From assembly GCA_044224315.1 (NCBI GenBank), contig JBGAKR010000001.1, forward strand, positions 558,001-622,000: a stretch of DNA of 64,000 bases, in the 5' to 3' direction. The notes under the pieces were generated by a model. It was not told where the DNA came from and did not search any database. It saw only the letters and a program-made list of their open reading frames with translations. Position 1 is the stretch's first letter, and every line of letters starts with the position of its first letter. The stretch comes from JAGXTF01 sp044224315. GTDB taxonomy: Bacteria > Bacteroidota > Bacteroidia > NS11-12g > UBA955. The position numbers were made by a program, and so were the translations under genes. This document shows, in pieces, positions 35,831 through 45,348 of this stretch.

Positions 35831-36918
35831 ACGGAAGAATGACATTTACTCCGGTTTCCAAGAAAAAGACACTGGAAAACTTAACCCAACCTTCGGAGAA
35901 TTCGGCAGCAATTGCTGAAATACTGCCAAGTCACCAAAACAGTCTTTTAAAAGTTGAATCTGCAAACGCAACAATGCTTGCGGCCAGCAGCAAGCCCACT
36001 CCTAAAAAGCTGTGCGGATCATTATGGCACGAAGGTGAACTTTGCATTTTGGTGGCAGACACCAATGTCGGGAAATCAATTTTTGCTGTGCAGGCTGGAA
36101 ACAATATCAGTTCAGGCAAAATACAACCCTTTTTGAACTGTGAAGCAGAAAAACAACCCGTGTTGTATTTTGACTTTGAACTTTCTGACAAACAATTTCA
36201 GCGCCGCTATTCATGTCCTAGCTTTTGCGGTACCCAAACCATCTTGTACAAATTCTCGGATGACTTCCATCGTTCGTCAATAGATCCGGACTTTGCTGAA
36301 GTCAGCGATTTTGACACCGTTCTAATGTTGGAAATTGAACAAGCTGTGAGAACCACAGGGGCGAAGGTGCTCATTATTGACAACCTAACATTTCTGAAAA
36401 CCCAGGCGGTGGATACGGCCAAAGAAGCGCTGCCCTTAATGCAGAAACTTAAATCGCTGAAGTCAAGACTGGGGTTATCAATATTGGTACTTGCTCACAC
36501 ACCGAAAAGGAGTTACATGAACCCAATCTCTAAAAACGACATTGCCGGAAGCAAGCACCTGGCAAACTTTGCTGACAGCATATTCGCCATCGGTGAAAGC
36601 AGCCAGGACAAAAGCATTCGTTATATCAAACAATTAAAATCCAGGGAAACTGAAATCGAATACGACAGCGAAAACGTGATTGAGTGCATTATCAGAAAAG
36701 ATCACAATTATTTGCATTTCGAGCTTCTCCGTTTTGGCCGTGAACGAGACCATTTGAGGCAATCTGAGCCGGAAGAGCTGGAAAGTCAAATCATTTCACT
36801 TCATGAATCCAATCCCGAATTGTCTCTTCGCGAATTGGCAGAGTTGGCCGGTACCAATCACATGAAGGTGAAACGGGCGCTAGATCGACATCAGGCGAAC
36901 AAAGAGAATTTACTGTAA
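35812..36918 (+). CDS. RepA-like RecA-fold ATPase (replicative helicase type)
   Basis: A 368-residue AAA/RecA-type ATPase like the RepA/DnaB-like helicases of plasmids and integrative elements. Walker A lies in CILVADTNVGKSIFAVQAGN, an acidic strand in VLYFDFELSDKQFQRR, Walker B in KVLIIDNLTFL, then LSILVLAHTPKRS and GSKHLANFADSIFAI (sensor region). The C-terminal ~60 residues (LHESNPELSLRELAELAGTN, MKVKRALDRHQ) form a winged HTH. It may drive replication of the excised island. The stop codon lies inside a striking 34-bp inverted repeat. Confidence 0.85.
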   Translation: MQLDSMNGRMTFTPVSKKKTLENLTQPSENSAAIAEILPSHQNSLLKVESANATMLAASSKPTPKKLCGSLWHEGELCILVADTNVGKSIFAVQAGNNISSGKIQPFLNCEAEKQPVLYFDFELSDKQFQRRYSCPSFCGTQTILYKFSDDFHRSSIDPDFAEVSDFDTVLMLEIEQAVRTTGAKVLIIDNLTFLKTQAVDTAKEALPLMQKLKSLKSRLGLSILVLAHTPKRSYMNPISKNDIAGSKHLANFADSIFAIGESSQDKSIRYIKQLKSRETEIEYDSENVIECIIRKDHNYLHFELLRFGRERDHLRQSEPEELESQIISLHESNPELSLRELAELAGTNHMKVKRALDRHQANKENLL

Positions 36919-36946
36919 CAGGTGTAACGTGTTACAAGTGTTACAG
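36913..36946. repeat. 34-bp quasi-palindrome spanning the RepA-like stop codon
   Basis: Nested inverted repeats: CTGTAACA ... TGTTACAG outside and GTAAC GT GTTAC inside, so the word GTAAC or its complement occurs four times. It may form a cruciform, bind a protein or terminate transcription; the following AATTTCTAA is only weakly T-rich. Confidence 0.65.
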
Positions 36947-37205
36947 AATTTCTAATCGGAATATATTTCGTAGGTAAAATATAGAAAATCGAATGAATTG
37001 AGCTTTTTCGCCACAAACTTGAGTTAAGCGAACATTCAACTATCTATGTATTTCTACTATTATTTGACGAAATACGCTGAATTAGGATAATAGAAGTAAC
37101 CTCCTGACCCATTTATGGCCATTTAAAATATTTCCATACGGTAACTTAAAATTCAGATTTTCTCCTAAATTGATATGCTAATTTGCTATCTAATCATAAA
37201 ATAAA

Positions 37206-37634
37206 ATGAAAAAATCAATTGTCATCGTGTTTGCCGGAATGCTCTCCTCATGCGTTTTCGCACAGAAAATCAAAGAAAAAGATGTCCCAGCAGCTGTTAA
37301 GGTAGAATTTCAAAAACTTTACCCAACTGCAAAAGAAGTGAAATGGGAAAAAGAGGATGGGAATTACGAGGTGAATTTTGACTTCAACAAGGCTGATTAT
37401 TCGGTATTAATGAATGAGTCAGGAAGCGTTTTGGAGACAGAAGTTGAAATAGAACTATCCCAATTACCAGCCGGAGTTATCGAATATGTAAAAACCAACT
37501 ACAACGGACAAAATGTAAAGGAAGCAGCAAAAATTACAGATGCAAACGGTGTAGTAACGTATGAAGCAGAGATTAAAGGAAAAGATTTGATTTTTGATAG
37601 TACTGGCAAATTCATTAAAGAATCCAAGGATTGA
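37206..37634 (+). CDS. Secreted PepSY-like domain protein
   Basis: A 142-residue protein with a signal peptide (VIVFAGMLSSCVFAQ). Two PepSY-like repeats follow: VPAAVKVEFQKLYPTAKEVK with WEKEDGNYEVNFDF, and LPAGVIEYVKTNYNGQNVKE with VVTYEAEIKGKDLIFD. Such proteins are periplasmic and often stand beside metal or envelope-stress two-component systems. It opens the cargo run; TolC starts 45 bases later. Confidence 0.85.
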   Translation: MKKSIVIVFAGMLSSCVFAQKIKEKDVPAAVKVEFQKLYPTAKEVKWEKEDGNYEVNFDFNKADYSVLMNESGSVLETEVEIELSQLPAGVIEYVKTNYNGQNVKEAAKITDANGVVTYEAEIKGKDLIFDSTGKFIKESKD

Positions 37635-37679
37635 GTTTTTTTGATTAAGGGATTCCATTGAAAGGATTTTATTTCTAGC

Positions 37680-38960
37680 ATGAAAAAAGTGCTCTTTATA
37701 TGCCTATTTGTTTGGGCTGTGCAATTCAGCTATGCCCAAACAAATCTTGATTATTATTTAACTATAGCAAAAGCGAATAGCCCATTGATTAACGATAACA
37801 ACAACTTAACCAAGGTGGCTAAGCTCGAAGCAGAAAGGTTAAAGGCTTTTTATACCCGACCCCAGATCGGCATTACTGCAAGTTATTTATTTTCACCTAT
37901 CATAAACTTAGATAATACCCAGGCAAAATTTGAGGCAAACACCTCTGGGGCGAACAAATATATTGGCTATGACATGGCAGCTGCAAATGGAGGTCAATAT
38001 CAGGCCTTGCTCAATTTTTCTCAACCTTTGTTCAATGGTCATAAACTTGAAATAGCAACCCAACAAGCCAATGTGGCAGCTGATATCAATCAGAACAATG
38101 CAAAAATCACTGAGCACGACATTGAAAAAGTTGTCACTGACCAATACATTCTGTGTTTACAAGATAGTAAACAAATTGATTTTGCCAATTCAATGATAAA
38201 TCTGATTTCAGAACAAAAAGATATAGTAAAAAAACTCGTTGAAAGTAGCATATACAAGCAATCTGATTTGTTATTACTTAGCATTGAAAACAAGAATTTA
38301 ATTATGCAACTTTCAACCTTCAAATCTACATTTAAAAGAGATTTGATGGATTTAAATATACTTTGTGGAATTAGCGATACAACCCTGAAAACACTACAAA
38401 CCTTGAATCTAATTGTATTGCCCACTGTAGTTAACTCTTCATATATAGAAAAGTACAGATTAGACAGTTTAAACATTGAAGCTTCAAAAAAAACTTTTGA
38501 ACTAAAATATAAACCTCAGCTAACTGCAATCGCAAATACTGGACTAAATGCTGTTTATGCACCAACAATTCCCAATCGTTTTGGATTGAATGCAGGATTC
38601 AATTTTACATATAACTTTTACGATGGTGGGCAAAAAAAAATAAACAGGAATAAAACAGATACTTTATTGCAATCTGTTTCATTTTATAAGGATAAATTCA
38701 CATTGCAAAATGAAATGCGTAAAATAAAGTTATTTAATGAAATACGGTCAATAAATGAAAGAATTATAATCTCAGAAGATCAACTAAAGGATTATGAAAC
38801 CTTATTGAATTTGTACAAAAATGAAATTTTATCTGGACAACTTTCAATTATAAACTATATAACGATCCTAAAGAACATGACGACTGTTCAAAGAGACAAT
38901 TCACTACTTTTATCACAAAAACAATTGTTAATCAATGCCTATAATTACTGGAACTGGTAA
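37680..38960 (+). CDS. TolC-family outer membrane efflux protein
   Basis: A 426-residue outer membrane factor with a signal peptide (LFVWAVQFSYAQ). Its two coiled-coil repeats include LDYYLTIAKANSPLINDNNN, LLNFSQPLFNGHKLEIATQQ and FTYNFYDGGQKKINRNKTD, the repeat signature of TolC proteins. It forms the exit duct for the RND pump encoded two genes downstream. Length is normal. The next gene starts four bases after its stop. Confidence 0.85.
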   Translation: MKKVLFICLFVWAVQFSYAQTNLDYYLTIAKANSPLINDNNNLTKVAKLEAERLKAFYTRPQIGITASYLFSPIINLDNTQAKFEANTSGANKYIGYDMAAANGGQYQALLNFSQPLFNGHKLEIATQQANVAADINQNNAKITEHDIEKVVTDQYILCLQDSKQIDFANSMINLISEQKDIVKKLVESSIYKQSDLLLLSIENKNLIMQLSTFKSTFKRDLMDLNILCGISDTTLKTLQTLNLIVLPTVVNSSYIEKYRLDSLNIEASKKTFELKYKPQLTAIANTGLNAVYAPTIPNRFGLNAGFNFTYNFYDGGQKKINRNKTDTLLQSVSFYKDKFTLQNEMRKIKLFNEIRSINERIIISEDQLKDYETLLNLYKNEILSGQLSIINYITILKNMTTVQRDNSLLLSQKQLLINAYNYWNW

Positions 38961-38964
38961 TCCA

Positions 38965-39897
38965 ATGAGGAATAAAACCGCAATCGTATTGTTTTTCGGT
39001 ATGTTTTTGTTTGCATGCAGAACAGCTCCGAAGGAAATTGCAGAAACCGAGATCACAAATCCAAAGACATCCGTTGAGGTAACCACTGTGAAATATGGGT
39101 CTCTGGATGATGAATTGGTTCTATCTGGAACTACGATTTATCAGAGGCGCAATGCTGTTACTGCTGCAATTCCAGCATATATAACCAAGGTTTATATTAA
39201 ACTGGGCGATGCCGTTTCCAGAGGTGAGGTATTGTATGAACTGGAATCCAAAGAAAGAAGGTCTCTGGGAAACAGCGGAGTAAAATTAGATACTTCGTTA
39301 GTTAATTTTGGGATAATTAAAGTCAGGGCGTCAGCATCGGGCGTGATCAGTACTCTTGATAAACAGCAACCCGGTGATTACGTACTTGAGGGTACATTGC
39401 TATGTAGTATAGCGGAGAGTAGTGATTTGACTTTTCAGGTGAATGTTCCCTATGAGTATAGCCAATTCACAAAATCAGGTAGAATATGCCAGATTACGTT
39501 ACCAGATAACTCAACGCACATGGCTCAATTTACAAGGTCACTCACCTCAATGAATGTGATGGCTCAAACACAAACAGTTCTGGCTAAAACAAATGAAATT
39601 CTGTACCTGCCGGAAAATATGATTGTGAAAGTTACTGTAAATAAAGGTTCATCTAGTGATAAGCAAATATTGCCTAAGGAATGCGTGCTCAGTGATGAAA
39701 TGATGGAAAATTTTTGGGTAATGAAAATAATAAATGATTCTACAGCAATTAAAATTCCTGTTACTATCGGCAATAAAAGCAACAACAGCACAGAAGTTAT
39801 TACACCCAGATTTGGCCAAACCGACAGAATAATCAGCACCGGCAATTATGGATTGCCTGATACTGCATTTGTAAGAATAAAAAATAGTAAAAATTAG
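38965..39897 (+). CDS. RND efflux periplasmic adaptor, lipoprotein
   Basis: About 310 residues from the ATG at 38965 (MRNKTAIVLFFGMFLFAC lipoprotein signal); an in-frame upstream ATG at 38935 lies inside tolC. Barrel-sandwich halves are AIPAYITKVYIKLGDAVSRG and KVRASASGVISTLDKQQPGD. The adaptor is short, the hairpin between the halves being nearly absent (LESKERRSLGNSG). Beta-barrel and membrane-proximal regions follow. It links the RND pump (39900) with TolC. Confidence 0.85.
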   Translation: MRNKTAIVLFFGMFLFACRTAPKEIAETEITNPKTSVEVTTVKYGSLDDELVLSGTTIYQRRNAVTAAIPAYITKVYIKLGDAVSRGEVLYELESKERRSLGNSGVKLDTSLVNFGIIKVRASASGVISTLDKQQPGDYVLEGTLLCSIAESSDLTFQVNVPYEYSQFTKSGRICQITLPDNSTHMAQFTRSLTSMNVMAQTQTVLAKTNEILYLPENMIVKVTVNKGSSSDKQILPKECVLSDEMMENFWVMKIINDSTAIKIPVTIGNKSNNSTEVITPRFGQTDRIISTGNYGLPDTAFVRIKNSKN

Positions 39898-39899
39898 TT

Positions 39900-42800
39900 T
39901 TGAGAAGCGAAAGAAGTTATTTCGATATTTTTAAGAAACCAATTCTTTTTATTGGTTTGTTGTTGCTATTAGCTGGAATATACTCTTACTCGCGGATGCA
40001 GACAAATTTGTTTCCGGAAGTTCTATTTCCAAGAATAACTGTAATTGCAGATGCTGGTCAGGTGCCAATTGATAGAATGATGATAACGGTGACCAAACCG
40101 CTAGAGAGTGCAGTAAAAAAAGTAAAAGGTGTTACCATTGTAAAATCAAATACCAGCAGAGGTGCTAGCACAATTGATATTTATTTTGATTGGGGTTTGG
40201 ATATTTACAACCTGAAAACACAACTGGAAAGCCGGATTAATGAAATAAAGAATTTTTTACCACCTGGTGTAAATATAACAGCAGAAGCGATGAATCAATC
40301 TGTATTTCCTGTTTATGGTTTGACTCTTGAAAGCAAAACACACAGTCAGGTAGCATTGAGAGACGAGGCCAATCTAATGCTTAGGCCTATTCTATCACAG
40401 ACAAAAGGGATCTCCAATGTTATTGTAAGGGGTGGAAAAGTAAAAGAGTTTGTGGTAATTCCAGATGCCATAAAAATGTCATCCCTGGGGATGACTCCAA
40501 CAACAATTATTACCGCGTTCAATAATAATAATTTTGTTTTATCCAACGGATATATGTCTGATTATAAAAGACTTTATCTAAACCTCACAGACACTCGCGT
40601 TAATGATATTAATGAACTGGAAAACCTGATTATTAAAAATGACGGAACGCGGGTTGTTAAATTAATTGATATTGCTAAAATTGAAATTCAGGAACAGCAG
40701 GAATTTATCAAAATCAATTCAAATGGTGGCAGTGCGGTTTTAATCGACCTTGTAAAACAACCGGGAATAAATTTGATTGATTTTTCTAAAAATGCTGAAG
40801 CCAAAGTAAAAGAAATTCAAAAACTACTACCCAAAGGATATGTTTTAAAACCCTATTACAATCAGAGTGCCTTTGTCGGAGACAGCATTCATAGTGTTAT
40901 CAAGACTATTTACGAAGGTTTGTTTTTAGCCATTATTGTAATGATTCTTTTCCTCCGTTCGTGGAGAGCAAGTTTGGTTGTAATGCTTACAATTCCTGTA
41001 ACATTGGCATTTACAATCTGCGTCCTCTCAATTGTGGGCATTACAATCAATATTATGTCACTTGGGGCAATAGCTGCGTCTATCGGGCTAATAATAGATG
41101 ATGCAATAGTTATCGTTGAACAAATTTACCGCGGCCACGAAGAGAATCCTGAAAAAACCAAGTACGTTGTGGTATCAGAATCCATCAGGAATTTATTTCC
41201 AGCCATGGTGGGTTCTTCCCTGGCAACCATCGTTATTCACTTTCCATTTCGGCTCATGAGTGGAATGGCAGGTTCATTTTTCAAGGAACTTTCAGACACC
41301 ATGCAAATAACTATGATTACCTCATTTTTGGTAACATGGCTTTTACTGCCAGTGTTTCACTTGATTATTGGCTATAAATCTTCATTAAAATCACACAAAC
41401 ACAATTCGGCAAAAGCTGAATACAAATTGCGCTGGCTTACGTGGTTTTTCAAAAAACCTGTTATATCTCTCTGTTTAATATTAATACTTGGATTTTCTGC
41501 ATGGTTTGCATCTACCAAATTGGAAACGGGCTTTTTGCCGGATTTGGATGAGGGCTCAATTGTACTGGATTATTTTTCACCTCCAGGCACAGACTTAAGA
41601 GAAACAGACAGATTGTGCAGGGAAATGGAAAAAATAATATTAAAACATCCCGATGTTGAAACGTATTCGAGGCGAACCGGCACTGCAATGTCTTTTCGTT
41701 CAGTACAACCGACGGAGGGTGATTATTTGATTCAATTAAAAAAGAACAGAAAGCGCAACACATTTGAGGTAATTTCAGATTTGCGGAATGAAATTGGAGC
41801 TTCAGTTCCAGTAATGGATATTTCATTTGGTCAGAGAATATCCGACTTGTTGGGTGATTTAATGAGTACCTCCAAACCAATTGAAATAAAAATATTCGGT
41901 GACGATTACCAAATACTCAGGCAATTATCGGCAAAAGCAGAGCCAATAATCCAAAAGATAAAAGGAATTGCAGATGTAAATAACGGGCTGATAACCGCTG
42001 GTCCGGTATTAATATTTACACCAGATCAAGAGAAGCTGAATCAATATAAAATTACTTTAACAGATTTCCAAACCCAACTTAGCGCCTATACAGGAGGTGT
42101 TCCTTTAGGTATAAATGCGAATATGCCAACCCCTTCACCAGCGCAGGCATCTATGACTGGAGGTATTCAAATCGGGCAATTACAGGATGGGGAACAAATG
42201 CGTCGAATTCTAATGCGTTTTACTAATTATGACGATAATGATCTTGAAAAACTAAAAAGGCAGCTTATCTTTTTACCTGATGGTACTACCCGTCCACTTT
42301 CATTTTTTTGCACAACAGCCATCACTCCGGGAGAAGTTGAACAAAGGAGAGAAGATTTGAAGTCGGTTATTTCCGTTACTGCTCGTCTTGATAATAGAGA
42401 TTTAGGCAGTGCTATCAACGAAATTAAAACCAGACTGAATGCTGAATTGCCGTTGCCTAATGGATATAGTATTGTCTATGGTGGCGCTTATGCCGAACAA
42501 CAGAAATCATTTTCTGAGTTGCTATTAATTTTGGCAATGGCAACCTTATTTGTATTTGGCGTTCTTATGTTTCTTTTTAAGGAATGGATGATTGCAATTC
42601 TCATACTCTTCATTTCATTAATGGGAATAAGTGGTTGCATTCTTGCTCTCTATTTTGTTGGAATTCCTTTAAATGTAAGCAGTTATACAGGAATCATCAT
42701 GATTGTAGGCATTATTGCAGAAAACGCAATATTTACTGTAAATCAATTTAAATCAAACATGAAAACCAGTAATAATGTTGATGAATCAATTAACCATGCC

Positions 42801-43004
42801 ATCGCACTGCGAATCCGTCCAAAGTTGATGACAGCTTTTGGGGCAATTTTGGCATTAATGCCACTAGGCCTTGGTATCGGGCTGGGTGCCCAAATGCAAC
42901 AACCTTTAGCGGTTGCAGTTATTGGTGGATTTGTGGTAGGACTTCCCATGCTATTGCTGGTTTTCCCAAGTTTTATGCGATTGATTTATTTAAGGAGACA
43001 GTAA
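39900..43004 (+). CDS. RND efflux permease
   Basis: A 1034-residue inner-membrane RND transporter with a TTG start two bases after the adaptor stop. N-terminal helix: ILFIGLLLLLAGIYSYSR. Porter domain: QVPIDRMMITVTKPLESAVK. TM4 near residue 395 reads LGAIAASIGLIIDDAIVIVE, which lacks the DFG..VDGA signature of metal-type HME1 pumps and is nearer the HAE/HME5 type, so the substrate is uncertain. The C-terminal half has VGIIAENAIFTVNQFKS and MTAFGAILALMPLGLG. It acts with the TolC and adaptor upstream under control of the two-component system downstream. Confidence 0.9.
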   Translation: MRSERSYFDIFKKPILFIGLLLLLAGIYSYSRMQTNLFPEVLFPRITVIADAGQVPIDRMMITVTKPLESAVKKVKGVTIVKSNTSRGASTIDIYFDWGLDIYNLKTQLESRINEIKNFLPPGVNITAEAMNQSVFPVYGLTLESKTHSQVALRDEANLMLRPILSQTKGISNVIVRGGKVKEFVVIPDAIKMSSLGMTPTTIITAFNNNNFVLSNGYMSDYKRLYLNLTDTRVNDINELENLIIKNDGTRVVKLIDIAKIEIQEQQEFIKINSNGGSAVLIDLVKQPGINLIDFSKNAEAKVKEIQKLLPKGYVLKPYYNQSAFVGDSIHSVIKTIYEGLFLAIIVMILFLRSWRASLVVMLTIPVTLAFTICVLSIVGITINIMSLGAIAASIGLIIDDAIVIVEQIYRGHEENPEKTKYVVVSESIRNLFPAMVGSSLATIVIHFPFRLMSGMAGSFFKELSDTMQITMITSFLVTWLLLPVFHLIIGYKSSLKSHKHNSAKAEYKLRWLTWFFKKPVISLCLILILGFSAWFASTKLETGFLPDLDEGSIVLDYFSPPGTDLRETDRLCREMEKIILKHPDVETYSRRTGTAMSFRSVQPTEGDYLIQLKKNRKRNTFEVISDLRNEIGASVPVMDISFGQRISDLLGDLMSTSKPIEIKIFGDDYQILRQLSAKAEPIIQKIKGIADVNNGLITAGPVLIFTPDQEKLNQYKITLTDFQTQLSAYTGGVPLGINANMPTPSPAQASMTGGIQIGQLQDGEQMRRILMRFTNYDDNDLEKLKRQLIFLPDGTTRPLSFFCTTAITPGEVEQRREDLKSVISVTARLDNRDLGSAINEIKTRLNAELPLPNGYSIVYGGAYAEQQKSFSELLLILAMATLFVFGVLMFLFKEWMIAILILFISLMGISGCILALYFVGIPLNVSSYTGIIMIVGIIAENAIFTVNQFKSNMKTSNNVDESINHAIALRIRPKLMTAFGAILALMPLGLGIGLGAQMQQPLAVAVIGGFVVGLPMLLLVFPSFMRLIYLRRQ

Positions 43005-43160
43005 ATTATCAAAAGTTACCTGTGATTGGTCAAATAAGCAGTTTTTAGAGTTGGGTGTCACAATGACTTTCGTTTATGCTTACTAAGTGGAAAGAAACAA
43101 AGTTATTGTAAACGTTGAGGAATCTGAAGAATCTACAGGATTTATACAAATTCTATTGTT

Positions 43161-43168
43161 TAAATTTG
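43161..43168 (+). promoter_or_regulatory. Possible -7 element before the response regulator
   Basis: TAAATTTG fits TAnnTTTG four bases before the ATG; no good -33 TTTG at the right spacing, so weak. Confidence 0.25.
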
Positions 43169-43172
43169 CTGA

Positions 43173-43850
43173 ATGAGAATCCTTATAGTTGAAGACGAGA
43201 AACTAATCTCTAATGAGGTTTCCAAATATTTGAAACCTGAAGGTTTTAAGTGCGATGTTGCATTTACTTATCTGGAAGCAGAGCAAAAAATAATTTCAAA
43301 TATATATGACATTGTTCTATTAGATATAACTTTACCCAAAGGAAGCGGGCTTGATTTAATTCCTATCATAAAAAATCAAAATGTCAAGACTGGAATACTC
43401 ATTATTTCTGCAAAAAATGCCATAGATGACAAAATTAAAGGGCTCGACTCAGGTGCCGATGATTATATTACCAAACCATTTTTTTTAACTGAAATTAACT
43501 CCAGGATTAAATCAGTAATCCGGAGGAGGCAGTACGACAATCAACTACTTGTTGAATTTGAGGAAATCACTATTTCACCCGATAATAAAAGCGTATCAGT
43601 TAATAATAAACAAGTTCCTGTTACAAAATCCGAATATGATATATTATTTTATTTTATAGTAAACAAAAATCGTCTGGTCACAAAGCAGGCACTAGCAGAC
43701 CACTTGCTGGGTTCCGCAGGGGATGACTTAAATTCATATGATTTAATTTATTCTCATATTAAAAATCTTAGAAAAAAATTAATTGAAGCAGGCGCCAAAG
43801 ATTATATCCAAACAATTTATGCAATGGGCTACAAATTTACAAATTTATGA
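43173..43850 (+). CDS. OmpR-family response regulator
   Basis: A 225-residue two-component regulator. Receiver domain: acidic pocket ILIVEDEK, phospho-acceptor Asp in IVLLDITLPKGSG (near 51), Lys in DDYITKPFFLTE (near 102). The C-terminal winged helix (NKQVPVTKSEYDILFYFIVN ... DLIYSHIKNLRKKL, TIYAMGYKF) binds DNA. It overlaps the histidine kinase by four bases (ATGA), so the two are co-translated. It probably controls the RND cargo. Confidence 0.95.
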   Translation: MRILIVEDEKLISNEVSKYLKPEGFKCDVAFTYLEAEQKIISNIYDIVLLDITLPKGSGLDLIPIIKNQNVKTGILIISAKNAIDDKIKGLDSGADDYITKPFFLTEINSRIKSVIRRRQYDNQLLVEFEEITISPDNKSVSVNNKQVPVTKSEYDILFYFIVNKNRLVTKQALADHLLGSAGDDLNSYDLIYSHIKNLRKKLIEAGAKDYIQTIYAMGYKFTNL

Positions 43851-45094
43851 AACTTGTTAAGGCTTATAATAACTATTACTTAAAGATCGTTGCTGCACTT
43901 TTAATTGTTGGAAGTGTTGCTATTTTTTTAACATTTAAGGTGCTATTCGAAGAAGAAATACAAGAACAACTGCAATATCAGAAAGAACAACTGCTAAAGA
44001 ATGATTATAGCTTTATAAATCCTTTGAATAAACTACCCATTGAAGGAATATTTACAGAAATTACCACAAAAAAAGGCAAAGATACTCAATATACAACTAC
44101 TTACTTTGACCAAACAGAACAACAAAGCATTCCTTTTGAGGAATTAACATTTTATAAACCGATTCAAAATCATTTTATTAAATTTACCATTCGTAAATCA
44201 TTGGTGGAATTTGACGATTTACTTTACATGCTGATTATTACCATATTATCCATTTTCTTAGTATTTACAGTAGTTTTATATTTTGTCAATCGGGAAATAA
44301 CAGGAAAACTGTTTGCTCCATTTTTCAACAGTATTGAAAAAATTAAACAAAATGAAACTTTTCTTAGCAGTGCTTTGAATTTACCAGAGACTCCAATTGA
44401 GGAGTTTAGTTTGTTGAATGCAGCTCTGAATAAATTTGATGAAAGCCTGAGGAATGAATACAAGAATATAGCCCAGTTTACAGATAATGTATCCCATGAA
44501 CTGCAAACTCCAATTGCAATACTAAGCAACAGAGTTGAATCCGTTTTAGAAAATGGAGTAGCTGACGATGCAACAAAAAAAGAATTAGCCGATATATTTG
44601 AAACAATTCAACAGATTAAGAAGATAAATGAAACATTATTTCTCATGTCCAGACTTGAGAGTAAAAGTTTCAAAGACAACAGTCTATGTGATCTGAATAA
44701 CTTGATAGAAATTAAAATTCAGGAATATCAGCAATTTGGCTTGCTGAATAATCTAAGAATAGAAAATTTGGGTAGACAAGCATTTGAGGTTCAAATGAAT
44801 CATGGTCTTGCAATAATATTGATAAACAATTTGTTGAACAATGCAATCAAACATAATATTAATTCAGGATACATAAAAATTGAAACGAGTCCAACAAAAA
44901 TTGAAATCACCAATACCGGATTGGTTTTGGATAAACCAGCATCGGAAATGCTAACCCGTTTTAAACGGGGAGAATCTGCTATTCAAGGCCTTGGATTGGG
45001 ACTTTCAATTGTAGATGATATATGCAAACTTTACAGGCTTAAACTGGAATATTCTGAAACAGATTCCATTCATTCCATTAGCATCTCCAAATAG
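43847..45094 (+). CDS. Sensor histidine kinase
   Basis: A 415-residue membrane kinase. Two transmembrane segments (IVAALLIVGSVAIFLTFKVL and MLIITILSIFLVFTVVLYFV) enclose a periplasmic sensor of about 100 residues. The HisKA H-box is DNVSHELQTPIAILSNR, with His near 216. The ATPase domain has the N-box (IILINNLLNNAIKHN) and G-box (GESAIQGLGLGLSIVDDICK). The sensed signal is unknown; metal or envelope stress is suggested by neighbours. It pairs with the response regulator upstream. Confidence 0.95.
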   Translation: MKLVKAYNNYYLKIVAALLIVGSVAIFLTFKVLFEEEIQEQLQYQKEQLLKNDYSFINPLNKLPIEGIFTEITTKKGKDTQYTTTYFDQTEQQSIPFEELTFYKPIQNHFIKFTIRKSLVEFDDLLYMLIITILSIFLVFTVVLYFVNREITGKLFAPFFNSIEKIKQNETFLSSALNLPETPIEEFSLLNAALNKFDESLRNEYKNIAQFTDNVSHELQTPIAILSNRVESVLENGVADDATKKELADIFETIQQIKKINETLFLMSRLESKSFKDNSLCDLNNLIEIKIQEYQQFGLLNNLRIENLGRQAFEVQMNHGLAIILINNLLNNAIKHNINSGYIKIETSPTKIEITNTGLVLDKPASEMLTRFKRGESAIQGLGLGLSIVDDICKLYRLKLEYSETDSIHSISISK

Positions 45095-45137
45095 CCATCA
45101 AAATTCAGATTCTCTACAAATTCTAACTGTATAATTG

Positions 45138-45150
45138 GGACAAATTGTCC
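45138..45150. promoter_or_regulatory. 13-bp palindrome between the kinase and the membrane-protein gene
   Basis: GGACAA-A-TTGTCC is a perfect palindrome in the 254-base gap before the next gene; it is a candidate operator. Confidence 0.3.
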
Positions 45151-45348
45151 AAACCTGTTTAATCTGGTATTTTCAATCCCTCTGAATGGCAACATTTTAA
45201 ATTGTTTTGACTCTGTGTTTAATAAAGATATATGAAACCTGCTTATTTAAAACAGTTTGGACTAATTTAATGCACAAAATCTAAATCAAATCATATATCC
45301 AACTGGAAAGATCAAGTTTACAAAAAATATAAAATCCCAATACTAAAG

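Noticed and set aside
43087..43176. 29-codon GTG-started frame overlapping the response-regulator start (ATGA)
   Set aside because: No ATG, no known leader peptide, length within chance expectation.
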